A DNA stretch of 64,000 nt from Pedobacter cryophilus. Lineage in GTDB: Bacteria > Bacteroidota > Bacteroidia > Sphingobacteriales > Sphingobacteriaceae. Shown piece after piece: positions 26,603-35,026 of the stretch (the first letter of the stretch is position 1; the number at the start of each line of letters is the position of its first letter). The notes beneath the pieces were generated by a model that was not told the DNA's origin, made no database searches, and was given only the letters and a program-made list of their open reading frames with translations. The stretch is taken from the NCBI RefSeq assembly GCF_005116455.1, contig NZ_SWBP01000008.1, positions 48,895-112,894 of the forward strand, read 5' to 3'. The position numbers and the translations under genes were made by a program.

Positions 26603-26634
26603 AGGCTTTCAGATTTATTCTGGAAGCCTTTTTT
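26603..26634 (+). terminator. Terminator of secDF
   Basis: Stem AGGCTTTCAG/CTGGAAGCCT (one T-G pair) with a short loop and a T6 run, 28 bp after the stop. Confidence 0.85.
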
Positions 26635-26676
26635 CTTTTAAAACTATTTGAAAAGGTGCTGTTCACTTACAAAACA

Positions 26677-26754
26677 AAGGCAGTCGGGCTTTGCATTCAT
26701 ACGCCTTCAGGCCTTATTCACAGGCCGGTATCCATTTCAATACCGTTTATTTAA
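26677..26754 (-). repeat. Dispersed intergenic element, copy C
   Basis: Read on the minus strand it starts AAATAAACGGTATTGAAATGG and ends AAAGCCCGACTGCC. It shares ordered blocks ATACCGGC, GTGAATAA and TATGAATG with copy A. It lies in the 550-bp gap between secDF and rlmF, left of a small pseudogene. Confidence 0.65.
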
Positions 26755-26811
26755 TTTAGAACACTACAGGTAATATAGTTCTGTAAAAGAATTTAGACTA
26801 CGAGAACCAAT

Positions 26812-27014
26812 CTAGCTTCTTGATCTGGCTTTAAATTTTGTTCTATCTAATCTGGGTGGCTTATCCTCTGGGAAATTATAAGCAATACTATTAAGATAAT
26901 TTGAAATACGACATCTTTCCTGCCGCGTCAATGTACCATAATAACTAGCATGGTCAGCTGCTTCTTCAGCTTTTGTCCTTTAAATTTTGTTCTATCTAAT
27001 CTATAGGAAGCCAT
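26812..27014 (-). pseudogene. Frameshifted small gene (about 67 codons), minus strand
   Basis: From ATG 27014 the frame reads MASYRLDRTKFK and then goes out of frame. One base restored near 26980 joins it to the second part, TKAEEAADHASYYGTLTRQ, then ERCRISNYLNSIAYNF and PPRLDRTKFKARSRS with the stop at 26812. The length 203 is one short of a multiple of three, as expected for a single-base loss. The second part is clearly protein-like (no stops, well-ordered). Both ends carry LDRTKFK, encoded by a 24-bp direct repeat (about 26830-26854 and 26980-27003). I do not know the family; I recall similar small proteins in Sphingobacteria but cannot verify it. Confidence 0.6.
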
Positions 27015-27124
27015 TGAGCAAACTTAATCAAATGAGATAGCTTATTCAAATCACACTAAGCAATATATCTTAAACAAATTCAATTGCTTATTCGTAAATT
27101 GCGCATCAAAATCCCCATATTTTA

Positions 27125-28492
27125 ATGGCTAAAAAGAAACAAAAGAAAAGAAATCCAAAAGAAAAAGGAAAACTTCATCCAAGAAATAAGCATCAAGGCA
27201 GATATAATTTGAAAGAGTTAATGGTAACCTGCCCAGCTTTAGCTCCTTTCATCATCATTAATGAATATGAAGAGTATCAAAATGAAACCATAGATTTTGC
27301 AAATCCAGAAGCCGTAAAAACACTAAATAAGGCACTTTTAGAGCATTATTACGAGGTAAAGAATTGGGATATTCCAGCAGGATATTTATGTCCACCAATA
27401 CCTGGCAGGGCAGATTATATTCATCATATAGCCGATTTATTAGCATCCAGTAATCACGGAGAAATAATAAAAGGAAATCAAATAAAATGTTTAGACATTG
27501 GAGTGGGTGCCAATTGCGTTTATCCGCTTATTGGAAACCATGAATATAAATGGAATTTTATGGGTTCAGATATTGATCCAACCTCCATTGAATCTGCAAC
27601 AGCAATTGTAAATGCTAATTCTCATTTAAAAGCAAGTATTAAATTTAGATTGCAACCAAATCATAGAAATATTTTCCCTGGTGTTTTAGAAAAAACAGAA
27701 CGTTTTGAAGTTTCTATTTGCAACCCTCCTTTTCATGCTTCACTGGCAGAAGCAACTGCTGGTACATTAAGAAAACTAAATAACCTAAGCGATCATAAAG
27801 TAACCGAAGCAAGCTTAAACTTTGGTGGACAAAATAGAGAATTATGGTGCCACGGTGGAGAAGGGAAATTTGTGAGCGATATGATCACTCAAAGTAAAGA
27901 ATTTGCAAAATCTTGTCTTTGGTTTACCTCCTTAATTTCTAATCAAGCTCATCTAAAAATCGCTTACAATCAATTAGAAAAGGTAGAAGCTGTTGATGTA
28001 AGAACTATTTCAATGGGGCAAGGGAATAAAACAAGTAGAATTTTAGCTTGGTCTTTTCATACGCCAGAAGAGCAAACACAATGGATGGCTAAAAAGAAAG
28101 TCCAGAAAGAAATTGATATTGTGGTAGCTCCAGAACCCGATGAAGAGAAAGTAATAAAACCTGAGACTTTAGAAGTACTAGATACAGAGCCAGTACCCGA
28201 AACAGTAGAAGAAACCAAGACTGAGATAGTACCAAAACCTAAGGCAAAAAAAGTTTCAAAAGTTAAGACAGAGGAAGTATTAGAATCCAATTTAGTAGTA
28301 GAATCTGAGACTGAGGCGGCGCTAAAACCTAAGACAAAGAAAGTATCAAAACTCAAGACACCACAATTATCAGAACCCGAAACAGCGGAAGAATCTGAGA
28401 ATGAGACAGTCCCAAAACTCAAAACAAAAAAAGTATCAAAACTCAAGACAGTAGAAAAAGAGCCAAAAGCTATTCCACCTGTCGATTTATAA
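27125..28492 (+). CDS. rlmF: 23S rRNA (adenine-1618-N6)-methyltransferase with a repetitive tail
   Basis: A 455-residue SAM-dependent enzyme that methylates A1618 of 23S rRNA. The basic N-terminus (MAKKKQKKRNPKEKGKLHPR), LDIGVGANCVYPLIG (SAM loop, about residue 120) and catalytic NPPFHASLAEA (about 200) identify it. The E. coli enzyme is about 310 residues. The extra 130 at the C-terminus are charged and made of three 30-residue repeats with the core KPKxKKVSKxKT. The tail looks disordered and basic-acidic, perhaps RNA-binding. A terminator follows closely. Preceded by a 550-bp gap. Confidence 0.93.
   Translation: MAKKKQKKRNPKEKGKLHPRNKHQGRYNLKELMVTCPALAPFIIINEYEEYQNETIDFANPEAVKTLNKALLEHYYEVKNWDIPAGYLCPPIPGRADYIHHIADLLASSNHGEIIKGNQIKCLDIGVGANCVYPLIGNHEYKWNFMGSDIDPTSIESATAIVNANSHLKASIKFRLQPNHRNIFPGVLEKTERFEVSICNPPFHASLAEATAGTLRKLNNLSDHKVTEASLNFGGQNRELWCHGGEGKFVSDMITQSKEFAKSCLWFTSLISNQAHLKIAYNQLEKVEAVDVRTISMGQGNKTSRILAWSFHTPEEQTQWMAKKKVQKEIDIVVAPEPDEEKVIKPETLEVLDTEPVPETVEETKTEIVPKPKAKKVSKVKTEEVLESNLVVESETEAALKPKTKKVSKLKTPQLSEPETAEESENETVPKLKTKKVSKLKTVEKEPKAIPPVDL
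28229..28455 (+). repeat. Tandem 90-bp repeat in the 3' part of rlmF
   Basis: Three units begin at 28229, 28319 and 28409, exactly 90 bp apart. Each encodes the core PKxKKVSKxKT followed by an acidic stretch. The 30-codon period keeps the frame, so copy number can change without breaking the gene. Confidence 0.85.
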
Positions 28493-28507
28493 TCAATAAA
28501 TTATTTT

Positions 28508-28543
28508 AAAGAGCTATCAAGAATTTGGTAGCTCTTTCTTTTT
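28508..28543 (+). terminator. Terminator of rlmF
   Basis: Stem AAAGAGCTATCA/TGGTAGCTCTTT (one mismatch-like T-G pair), loop of 6 and a T run, 16 bp after the stop. Confidence 0.85.
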
Positions 28544-28568
28544 ATAAAAAAACCAAACAATTTATAAT

Positions 28569-28600
28569 TATATTTGTCATACTAACTATTAATATGACAA
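28569..28600 (+). promoter_or_regulatory. Promoter and MarR-type operator of the redox operon
   Basis: TATATTTG (28569-28576) matches the -7 box. A perfect inverted repeat TTGTCATA (28574-28581) and TATGACAA (28593-28600), 11 bp apart, overlaps the box and the start codon of the MarR gene (ATG 28594). This is a classic place for autorepression. It supports the ATG at 28594 over the TTG at 28525, which lies in the rlmF terminator. Confidence 0.7.
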
Positions 28601-29025
28601 CAGAAAAATTTAGTACTTATTCTTATTTGCTTGATCGCACCAACAGAAAGATCAAACAATACGCTCAAAACAAATTTAAAGAGGAAAACTTTGACATCAC
28701 CGTTGATCAATGGTTAATTCTAAAAAACCTGAGTTTACATAATGATCAAAATCAAAGTCAATTGGCAGAACTTACAGGTAAAGATCATCCTACCCTCACC
28801 AGAATTCTAGATCTTTTGTGTAAGAAAAACTTAGTAGAACGCAGAGCAAGCGAAGGAGACCGACGAAGTTTTATCATTCACCTTACCGAATACGGTATCC
28901 AAAAACAAAATGAATGGGCCCCAAAAGTATCAGAAATTAGGACTAAGGCCTGGGAAAACCTAAGCGAAAAAGATTACGAAGATTTAAAAAGAATTTTAAA
29001 CACCATATACCAAACATTATCATGA
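28594..29025 (+). CDS. MarR-family repressor, first gene of the redox operon
   Basis: A 143-residue winged-helix regulator. The core (NLSLHNDQNQSQLAELTGKDHPTLTRILDLLCKKNLVERR) holds the recognition helix around residues 58-82, and the wing DRRSFIIHLT follows. Start chosen at ATG 28594 because the operator and -7 box lie at its 5' end. The stop overlaps the reductase start (ATGA, 4 bp). It probably represses its own operon and is released by a redox or small-molecule signal; no cysteine of the OhrR type is obvious in the N-terminal part. Confidence 0.9.
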   Translation: MTTEKFSTYSYLLDRTNRKIKQYAQNKFKEENFDITVDQWLILKNLSLHNDQNQSQLAELTGKDHPTLTRILDLLCKKNLVERRASEGDRRSFIIHLTEYGIQKQNEWAPKVSEIRTKAWENLSEKDYEDLKRILNTIYQTLS

Positions 29026-30041
29026 GCAATCATACCATCATTCATACAGATTTATGCATTATTGGCGCTGGCCCCGTTGGCCTATTTGCAGTTTTTGAAG
29101 CCGGTTTATTAAAAATGCGTTGCCATTTAGTGGATGCCTTGCCTCAAGTTGGCGGGCAATTATCAGAAATCTATCCGCATAAACCAATTTATGATATCCC
29201 TGGTTATCCAGAAATTAAAGCGCAAGAATTGGTAGATAACTTAATGGCTCAAATTAAACCTTTTGATCCAGGATTTACATTAGGTGAAAGGGTAGAAAAT
29301 TTACAAAAACAAGAAGATGGAAGTTTTATCATCAGCACCAGCGATAAAACAGAAATTCATTGCAAAGCAGTTGTAATTGCAGGCGGATTAGGTTGCTTTG
29401 AGCCTCGTAAACCAGATATTCAAAATCTAGAACTTTTTGAAGGTAAAGGGGTGAGCTACATGGTTAAAAATCCAGAAGTTTACCGCGATAAAAAAATAAT
29501 ACTAGCCGGTGGTGGAGATTCTGCCTTAGATTGGACCATCTTTTTGGCCAATATTGCTAAAGAAGTGACTTTAATTCATCGTGGTGATACTTTTAGAGGC
29601 GCCCCAGACTCTGCAGAAAAAGTCTTTCAATTGGCAGAAATGGGTAAAATCAACCTGGTATTATCTTCTCATCTCACCAAAATTGATGGAAACCAACACT
29701 TAGAAGAAGTACATATTGTTGGAAAAGATAAAGAAGAACGCATTTTAAAAACAGATTACTTGATTCCTCTTTTTGGTTTGAGTCCTAAATTAGGTCCAAT
29801 TGCCGAATGGGGTTTAAACATAGAAAAATCAGCTATTTCTGTTAATACAGAAGATTATTCTACCAATGTAGAGCGCATTTATGCTATTGGCGATATCAAT
29901 ACTTATCCAGGCAAACTAAAATTAATTTTAAGTGGTTTCCATGAAGCAGCTTTAATGGTTCAAAGTGCGTTCAAATTTGTTTATCCCGATCAAAAATTAT
30001 CTTTCAAATACACCACCGTTTATGGTGTAAACAGCTTTTAA
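29022..30041 (+). CDS. Ferredoxin-NADP reductase, thioredoxin-reductase-like type
   Basis: A 339-residue flavoprotein that passes electrons between NADPH and ferredoxin. FAD motif CIIGAGPVGLFAVFEAG (about 12-28), substrate segment VGGQLSEIYPHKPIYDIPG, and NADPH motif ILAGGGDSALDWTIFLA (about 160) fit the FNR2 (YumC-like) group. It lacks the CxxC pair of thioredoxin reductase, which fits a ferredoxin reductase. Its ferredoxin partner is encoded 1 bp downstream. It overlaps the MarR gene. Confidence 0.93.
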   Translation: MSNHTIIHTDLCIIGAGPVGLFAVFEAGLLKMRCHLVDALPQVGGQLSEIYPHKPIYDIPGYPEIKAQELVDNLMAQIKPFDPGFTLGERVENLQKQEDGSFIISTSDKTEIHCKAVVIAGGLGCFEPRKPDIQNLELFEGKGVSYMVKNPEVYRDKKIILAGGGDSALDWTIFLANIAKEVTLIHRGDTFRGAPDSAEKVFQLAEMGKINLVLSSHLTKIDGNQHLEEVHIVGKDKEERILKTDYLIPLFGLSPKLGPIAEWGLNIEKSAISVNTEDYSTNVERIYAIGDINTYPGKLKLILSGFHEAALMVQSAFKFVYPDQKLSFKYTTVYGVNSF

Positions 30042-30042
30042 C

Positions 30043-30363
30043 ATGATAAAATTAACTGTAATAGACAGAGACGACAGTGCTCAAGAAATAGAAATTCCCG
30101 AAGGAATTAACCTCAACTTAATGGAGGTTTTAAAAGCATCTGAATATAATATTTTAGCCACTTGTGGCGGCATGGCACTTTGCGCAACTTGCCATGTTCA
30201 AGTTTTAGAAGGCTTAAATCAACTCCCCGAACCACAAGATGCTGAACTAGATATGTTAGATACTTTGCCTGACGCCACATCAGAAAGCAGGCTGGCATGT
30301 CAATTGAAGGTTAACGAACAATTAGAAGGTATTGTCATAAAAATCAGAGGCGATATCTTATAA
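30043..30363 (+). CDS. [2Fe-2S] ferredoxin
   Basis: A 106-residue adrenodoxin-type ferredoxin. The four cluster cysteines are Cys41, Cys47 and Cys50 (ATCGGMALCATCH) and Cys86 (RLACQL), in the plant/adrenodoxin spacing C-X5-C-X2-C. It should accept electrons from the reductase encoded just upstream and deliver them to an unknown oxygenase or iron-sulfur assembly step. 17 bp separate it from the NDH-2 gene. Confidence 0.95.
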   Translation: MIKLTVIDRDDSAQEIEIPEGINLNLMEVLKASEYNILATCGGMALCATCHVQVLEGLNQLPEPQDAELDMLDTLPDATSESRLACQLKVNEQLEGIVIKIRGDIL

Positions 30364-30380
30364 TCATCAACATTTAAAAT

Positions 30381-31682
30381 ATGGAAAGCAAGCAAAATCA
30401 ATTCCCAAAAGTGATCATTATAGGTGGTGGTTTTGGAGGAATACAACTCGCAAAAAAACTAAAAAACAAAGAAGCAGATGTTTTAATGCTCGATAGGCAT
30501 AATTATCATACTTTTCAACCGCTACTTTACCAAGTGGCTACCGGTGGTTTGGAGCCAGATTCTATTGCTTTCCCTCTTCGTAAAGTTTTTAAACACCAAA
30601 AAAACTTCAACTTTAGAGTAGCGGATGTTCAACAAATCATCCCAACAGAAAATAAAGTAATTACAGATATAGGTGAATACAGCTATGATTATTTAGTATT
30701 AGCCACAGGTTCTGAAACTAACTTTTTTGGACAAAAAGAAATTGAACACTTCTCTATGCCCATGAAAACAGTTCCCGAAGCCTTAAATTTACGTTCCTTA
30801 ATTCTTCAAAATTTTGAAGAAGCATTAATGGAAAAAGATGCCGTTAGAAAAGAAGCCTTAATGACTTTTATAGTTGTTGGTGGCGGTCCAACCGGCGTAG
30901 AAACTGCGGGTGCTTTAGCCGAATTAAAAAATCATGTTTTGGTGAATGATTATCCAGAGTTAGACATCAAAAACATGAAAATTTACCTCATAGAAAGTGA
31001 TGAAAGAGTGCTTTCTCCTTTTTCTATAGAAGCATCTACCAAAGCCAAAGATTTCTTGGAAAACATGGGTGTAAATGTATTGGTAAAAACCAGAGTAAAC
31101 CATTATGACGGTGATAAAATCACTTATAATAATGACACCGAAACAATTTTCACTAAAGCGGTAATTTGGAGCGCCGGGGTAAAAGGAGCTTTAATTCCGG
31201 GTTTAGAAAACGCAGAATTAGCCCGAGGCGGACGCTTAAAAACCACCAACTACAATTTGGTAAACGGTTACAATAACATTTTTGCCATCGGAGATTTGGC
31301 TTATATGGAAACAGAAGATTTTCCAAATGGCCATCCCGGAGTGGCACAAGTGGCCATACAACAAGGTCAGCAGCTGGCACTTAACTTCCTCCGCATTTTG
31401 AATAATGAAAAACCTCATCCTTTTGATTATTTCGATAAAGGCTCTATGGCTACCATTGGTAGAAATAAAGCCGTAGTAGACTTAAAATACTGGAAATTTC
31501 AGGGATTTTTTGCTTGGCTTACTTGGATGTTTATCCATTTGCTGTTCTTAGTTGGCTTTAGAAATAAATTAGTAACCTTAATGAACTGGATTGTAAACTA
31601 CTTTAGTTACGACAGAGGCACAAGAGTAATTATTAGAAAATTTAACCGTCAATCTATGATGGAAGAAGCACAAGCAAAATAA
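30381..31682 (+). CDS. Type II NADH dehydrogenase (NDH-2) family
   Basis: A 433-residue flavoprotein: FAD motif VIIIGGGFGGIQLAKKL, LLYQVATGGLEPDSIAFPLR, NADH motif FIVVGGGPTGVETAGALAEL near residue 165, and a C-terminal amphipathic region (WLTWMFIHLLFLVGFRNK) that anchors it to the inner membrane. Such enzymes feed electrons from NADH to menaquinone without pumping protons. It closes the MarR-reductase-ferredoxin operon. Confidence 0.93.
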   Translation: MESKQNQFPKVIIIGGGFGGIQLAKKLKNKEADVLMLDRHNYHTFQPLLYQVATGGLEPDSIAFPLRKVFKHQKNFNFRVADVQQIIPTENKVITDIGEYSYDYLVLATGSETNFFGQKEIEHFSMPMKTVPEALNLRSLILQNFEEALMEKDAVRKEALMTFIVVGGGPTGVETAGALAELKNHVLVNDYPELDIKNMKIYLIESDERVLSPFSIEASTKAKDFLENMGVNVLVKTRVNHYDGDKITYNNDTETIFTKAVIWSAGVKGALIPGLENAELARGGRLKTTNYNLVNGYNNIFAIGDLAYMETEDFPNGHPGVAQVAIQQGQQLALNFLRILNNEKPHPFDYFDKGSMATIGRNKAVVDLKYWKFQGFFAWLTWMFIHLLFLVGFRNKLVTLMNWIVNYFSYDRGTRVIIRKFNRQSMMEEAQAK

Positions 31683-31722
31683 ATTATATAATTTTTTGAA
31701 AAGCACCCGCACTAGTCAATAA

Positions 31723-31803
31723 CAAAGGCTAGTCGGGCTTTTTGTTACAATCTTTATCCCCAAAAAAGGGATAAAGGATTTCCACTGCAATCCCGTTTAG
31801 CTT
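31723..31803 (-). repeat. Dispersed intergenic element, copy D
   Basis: Read on the minus strand it starts TAAACGGGATTGCAGTGGAA and ends AAAGCCCGACTAGCC. The centre has a stem TTTATCCC/GGGATAAA. It lies between the redox operon and the HMG-CoA lyase-like gene. Confidence 0.65.
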
Positions 31804-31924
31804 ACTTAGGCTTTTGCTGTTTACTCAATATCGACAAAGTCGAGAAACCAAGATAAGCACTCGTTAACAACGTTCGCAATTTCGCAGCAATTTCGTAATT
31901 TGCCCCCAATCTTAATCATCTAAA

Positions 31925-32776
31925 ATGTCAGCTATTAAATTAGTAGAATGCCCTCGTGACGCCATGCAGGGAATACATGAATTTATCCCAACAGCATTAA
32001 AAGCCGAGTATATCAACCTGCTTTTAAAAGTAGGATTTGATACGCTCGATTTCGGGAGTTTTGTATCGGCGAAAGCCATACCACAAATGAAAGACACTGC
32101 CGAGCTGGTTAAAAAACTAGATTTAAGTAATACAAAAACAAAATTATTAGCCATTGTAGCTAATGAAAGAGGTGCAAAAGAAGCTTGTAATTTTGAAGAA
32201 ATTAATTACTTGGGTTTCCCATTTTCCATCTCAGAAACTTTTCAGCAAAGAAACACCAACTCTAGTATTACAGAATCATTATCAAGAGTAGATGAGATTC
32301 AAAACCTTTGTGAAAAACACCATAAAACTGCTGTAGTATATCTTTCTATGGGCTTTGGAAATCCATACGGTGATCCTTGGAATATAGATATTTTAAGTAA
32401 ATGGACGGAAGAATTAATTGCTAAAGGCATTAAAATTTTATCATTAGCTGATACTACAGGAGTTTCATCAGTAGAAAAAATCAAAGAAATTTATCCTTAC
32501 CTACTACAACAATACAAAAACGTTGAATGGGGAATGCATTTACATGCCACACCAGAAAGTAGTCTCCAAAAAATAGAAGCTGCTTTTGAAACTGGCTGTA
32601 CCCGATTTGACACCGCATTAAAAGGTTTTGGAGGTTGCCCTATGGCAACAGATAAACTTACTGGTAACATTGCTACAGAAAACGTAATACGATACTTTAA
32701 AGATAACCCAGAAACTTTAAAGTTAAACCACGATGCTTGGCAAGAAGCTTTACTGTTCTCGTCAAAAATTTTCTAG
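31925..32776 (+). CDS. Hydroxymethylglutaryl-CoA lyase-like protein
   Basis: A 283-residue TIM-barrel enzyme of the HMGL-like family. The N-terminal VECPRDAMQG, LHLHATPE-type metal-binding HLHAT (GMHLHATPES) and the GFGGCPMA segment with the conserved catalytic Cys support HMG-CoA lyase, which splits HMG-CoA into acetyl-CoA and acetoacetate in leucine breakdown. No other leucine-pathway gene is adjacent. Other HMGL-like aldolases cannot be excluded. Confidence 0.85.
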   Translation: MSAIKLVECPRDAMQGIHEFIPTALKAEYINLLLKVGFDTLDFGSFVSAKAIPQMKDTAELVKKLDLSNTKTKLLAIVANERGAKEACNFEEINYLGFPFSISETFQQRNTNSSITESLSRVDEIQNLCEKHHKTAVVYLSMGFGNPYGDPWNIDILSKWTEELIAKGIKILSLADTTGVSSVEKIKEIYPYLLQQYKNVEWGMHLHATPESSLQKIEAAFETGCTRFDTALKGFGGCPMATDKLTGNIATENVIRYFKDNPETLKLNHDAWQEALLFSSKIF

Positions 32777-32799
32777 TATCTGTTTGTTTCAAATTAGAA

Positions 32800-33546
32800 C
32801 TATCCTTTTACGGCCTTTAACCAAGCACTAGCCATTAGTTTTGCACCAGCTAACGTAGGATGAACTCCATCTCCGGTCCAGTAAGCACCCGGAGCAACTT
32901 TTTGGGCTTCATCAAAAACTTTTTGATAAGGCACAAACACGGCATTAAATTCTTTGGCAATTTCTTTTGCGGCTACTCTATAAGTATCAAACTCTGGATA
33001 CCAAGTATCATCTACCGCTTTTATACCTTTTACTGCAAATGGTTCTCCAATCACTAATTTTACGTTTGGCAAAACTTGTAATGTTCTTTGCAAAAGTGCT
33101 TTTAAATCATTTCGATAAACTTCCACAGTACCATCATATTTACCATCATGCTTATGCCAATAATCATTCACACCAATTAAAATGCTTAATATATCTGGCT
33201 TAATGTCTAAACAATCTTTTTCCCATCTGTTAGCCAACTGAAAAACCTTGTTTCCGCTAATCCCTTTGTTATAAATTTTTAAATCTTTATCAGCTTGAGA
33301 AAGCAACATTTCTGCAGCTGCTTGTACCACATAACCAGTTCCTAAACTTGCAGGGTTGTTAAATAAGTTATCCTCTTTTTTTCTACCAGCATCTGTAATA
33401 GAATCTCCTTGAAAAAGAATGATATCATCTTTGCTCAACTTTAAACTTGGTGCTTTTGGCATTGCAGCTTCTACAATTTGAGGTAAACTAAAAGCCATTA
33501 AACTCGCTATTGAAGTGTTTCTTAAAAAATCTCTTCTTTTAATCAT
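32800..33546 (-). CDS. SGNH/GDSL hydrolase, exported
   Basis: A 248-residue secreted esterase-like protein. The N-terminus MIKRRDFLRN plus a hydrophobic stretch ends near VEA and has a twin-arginine look. The catalytic Ser is in FQGDSITDAG (block I), GVNDYW is block III, and DGVHPT gives the Asp-X-X-His of block V. It may deacetylate or de-esterify surface glycans; the substrate is unknown. Convergent with the HMG-CoA lyase-like gene. Confidence 0.9.
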   Translation of the reverse strand: MIKRRDFLRNTSIASLMAFSLPQIVEAAMPKAPSLKLSKDDIILFQGDSITDAGRKKEDNLFNNPASLGTGYVVQAAAEMLLSQADKDLKIYNKGISGNKVFQLANRWEKDCLDIKPDILSILIGVNDYWHKHDGKYDGTVEVYRNDLKALLQRTLQVLPNVKLVIGEPFAVKGIKAVDDTWYPEFDTYRVAAKEIAKEFNAVFVPYQKVFDEAQKVAPGAYWTGDGVHPTLAGAKLMASAWLKAVKG

Positions 33547-33558
33547 GATGATTTAAAA

Positions 33559-33981
33559 CTATGCTTTCTGTAAAACCATTTTAAAATGCTGAATTCCTGC
33601 TTCTTCAAACTGTGGACCTTCTGCTATGAAATTGAACTTACTATACAAAGGCATCGCGTCTAATTGGGCGTTTAAATAAATGTAATCTGCATCTTCTGGT
33701 AAATTATCCAGAACAGTTTGAACCATTTTTTGTGCAATTCCTTTTCCTCTAAACTCTTGTTTAACGCAAAAACGTTCTAATTTATAGCCATAATTGGTTT
33801 TTCTCCAACGGCAAGCACCTGCTGGTGTATCATTATAAGTCGCTAAAAAATGATGCGAAACATCCTCATTTTCCCACTCTAATTCAGGAGGACAGTTTTG
33901 CTCTCCAACAAAAACTATTCTTCTAATCTCAAAAACCTTATCTAAATCTGTTTGAGCTGTAACGTTTTTAACTTGTATCAT
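33559..33981 (-). CDS. GNAT-family N-acetyltransferase
   Basis: A 140-residue acetyltransferase. The acetyl-CoA-binding motif A is visible in RFCVKQEFRGKGIAQKMVQ (about 74-92), followed by the usual YIYLNAQ strand and a C-terminal QHFKMVL. Start chosen at ATG 33981; the TTG at 33990 is a weak alternative. It ends 12 bp before the SGNH gene start, so they could share a transcript. Confidence 0.9.
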   Translation of the reverse strand: MIQVKNVTAQTDLDKVFEIRRIVFVGEQNCPPELEWENEDVSHHFLATYNDTPAGACRWRKTNYGYKLERFCVKQEFRGKGIAQKMVQTVLDNLPEDADYIYLNAQLDAMPLYSKFNFIAEGPQFEEAGIQHFKMVLQKA

Positions 33982-34001
33982 ATTTATCAAAAATAGAAAG
34001 A

Positions 34002-34916
34002 TTATTTGGATGTTAATTCTTGATATGCCGCATCAATTCCTCTACCAATTCCATCGCCTTTCCATTCTGTAACACCTGGAATTGAAGTAGTCTTCATAAT
34101 ATCTTCTTTAGATTTTCCAGCTTTAATTTCTGAACTCACATGGGCTAATAGCTTCTCTAAATAATCTTGAAAAGCTCTCACATCATCTCTAGTTCCTACA
34201 ATTTTTTCAGAATCAAATGCATGACCAAAAACATATTGAGTTTTAGTACCAAACGTATCCATTCCTTTATCTAAAACTTTTATCCAACTGCTAATATTAG
34301 CTCCGCCAGCCCTATCAATAAATGGATATCTGCGATTAAACACTAAATCGCCCATGTGTACCACATTTTGATCTTCAAAGTGAATCATGGCATCACCATT
34401 AGTATGCCCTGCTCCAAAATAATGTGCTTTTATATGTTCTCCGTCAATTTTATATTTCCATTTTTTGTTAAAAACCTGATCTGGATAATATTGTTCGTTT
34501 ACTTTTCTACCTGCTTTTATAGCTTCTTCAATTACTCTTTTTTGGTTAAGAGCCGAGTTTTGATGTGCTACCACATGATTTACCAATCCTTTAAATGCAA
34601 TATTTCCTCCGCTATGATCTCCATGATGGTGCGTATTGATTAATAAATCAAAAGGCATTTCATTTGCTTTTTTAAGCTCATCAATTAAATGCTTAGCAGG
34701 ATCTGGAAATTGAGAATCAACTACAACAATACCCGATTTTGATAACATAAACATGATGGTTCCACCTTGTTCTGTAAAAATCCCAACCTTGTCTGTTAGC
34801 ATTTTAATATTAAATGCAGCAGCAAAATCTAAATTAGACGCAAAAGAGGTGAATCTGCCTAAAGCCAATGCGCTCAAGGTTAACCCTCCACCCAATAAAA
34901 AATTTCTCCTTTTCAT
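34002..34916 (-). CDS. Metallo-beta-lactamase-fold hydrolase, Tat-like export signal
   Basis: A 304-residue exported MBL-fold enzyme. Start chosen at ATG 34916 (MKRRNFLLGGGLTLSALALG), which gives a twin-arginine signal; the upstream codon at 34940 is less likely. The zinc motif HXHXDH is INTHHHGDHSGGN, with further ligands at FGAGHTNGD and HAFDSE. It is more like a general hydrolase (quinoprotein relay subgroup) than a true beta-lactamase. 11 bp lie before the GNAT gene, so the two are probably co-transcribed. Confidence 0.88.
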   Translation of the reverse strand: MKRRNFLLGGGLTLSALALGRFTSFASNLDFAAAFNIKMLTDKVGIFTEQGGTIMFMLSKSGIVVVDSQFPDPAKHLIDELKKANEMPFDLLINTHHHGDHSGGNIAFKGLVNHVVAHQNSALNQKRVIEEAIKAGRKVNEQYYPDQVFNKKWKYKIDGEHIKAHYFGAGHTNGDAMIHFEDQNVVHMGDLVFNRRYPFIDRAGGANISSWIKVLDKGMDTFGTKTQYVFGHAFDSEKIVGTRDDVRAFQDYLEKLLAHVSSEIKAGKSKEDIMKTTSIPGVTEWKGDGIGRGIDAAYQELTSK

Positions 34917-34981
34917 TATATAATTTTTTTGACTTAACAAGCTTAAGAATAAATAGTTTGCTAAAAGAAATTTAACAAAAT

Positions 34982-35014
34982 AAAAGAGGCGAAATTTAAC
35001 GTTTCGCCTCTTTT
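34982..35014. terminator. Strong hairpin, terminator of the 68-residue gene
   Basis: A perfect 13-bp stem AAAAGAGGCGAAA/TTTCGCCTCTTTT with a 7-nt loop and T runs on both strands. It follows the 35027-35233 gene on the minus strand and could also block readthrough from the other side. Confidence 0.85.
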
Positions 35015-35026
35015 GATCTGACTATT

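Noticed and set aside
26812..27014. Programmed frameshift instead of a pseudogene
   Set aside because: No slippery heptamer lies in the correct frame at the shift point, and one lost base explains the length of 203.
28525..28593. Extended MarR N-terminus from TTG 28525
   Set aside because: The stretch is the rlmF terminator and the MarR promoter, so it cannot be coding for the regulator.
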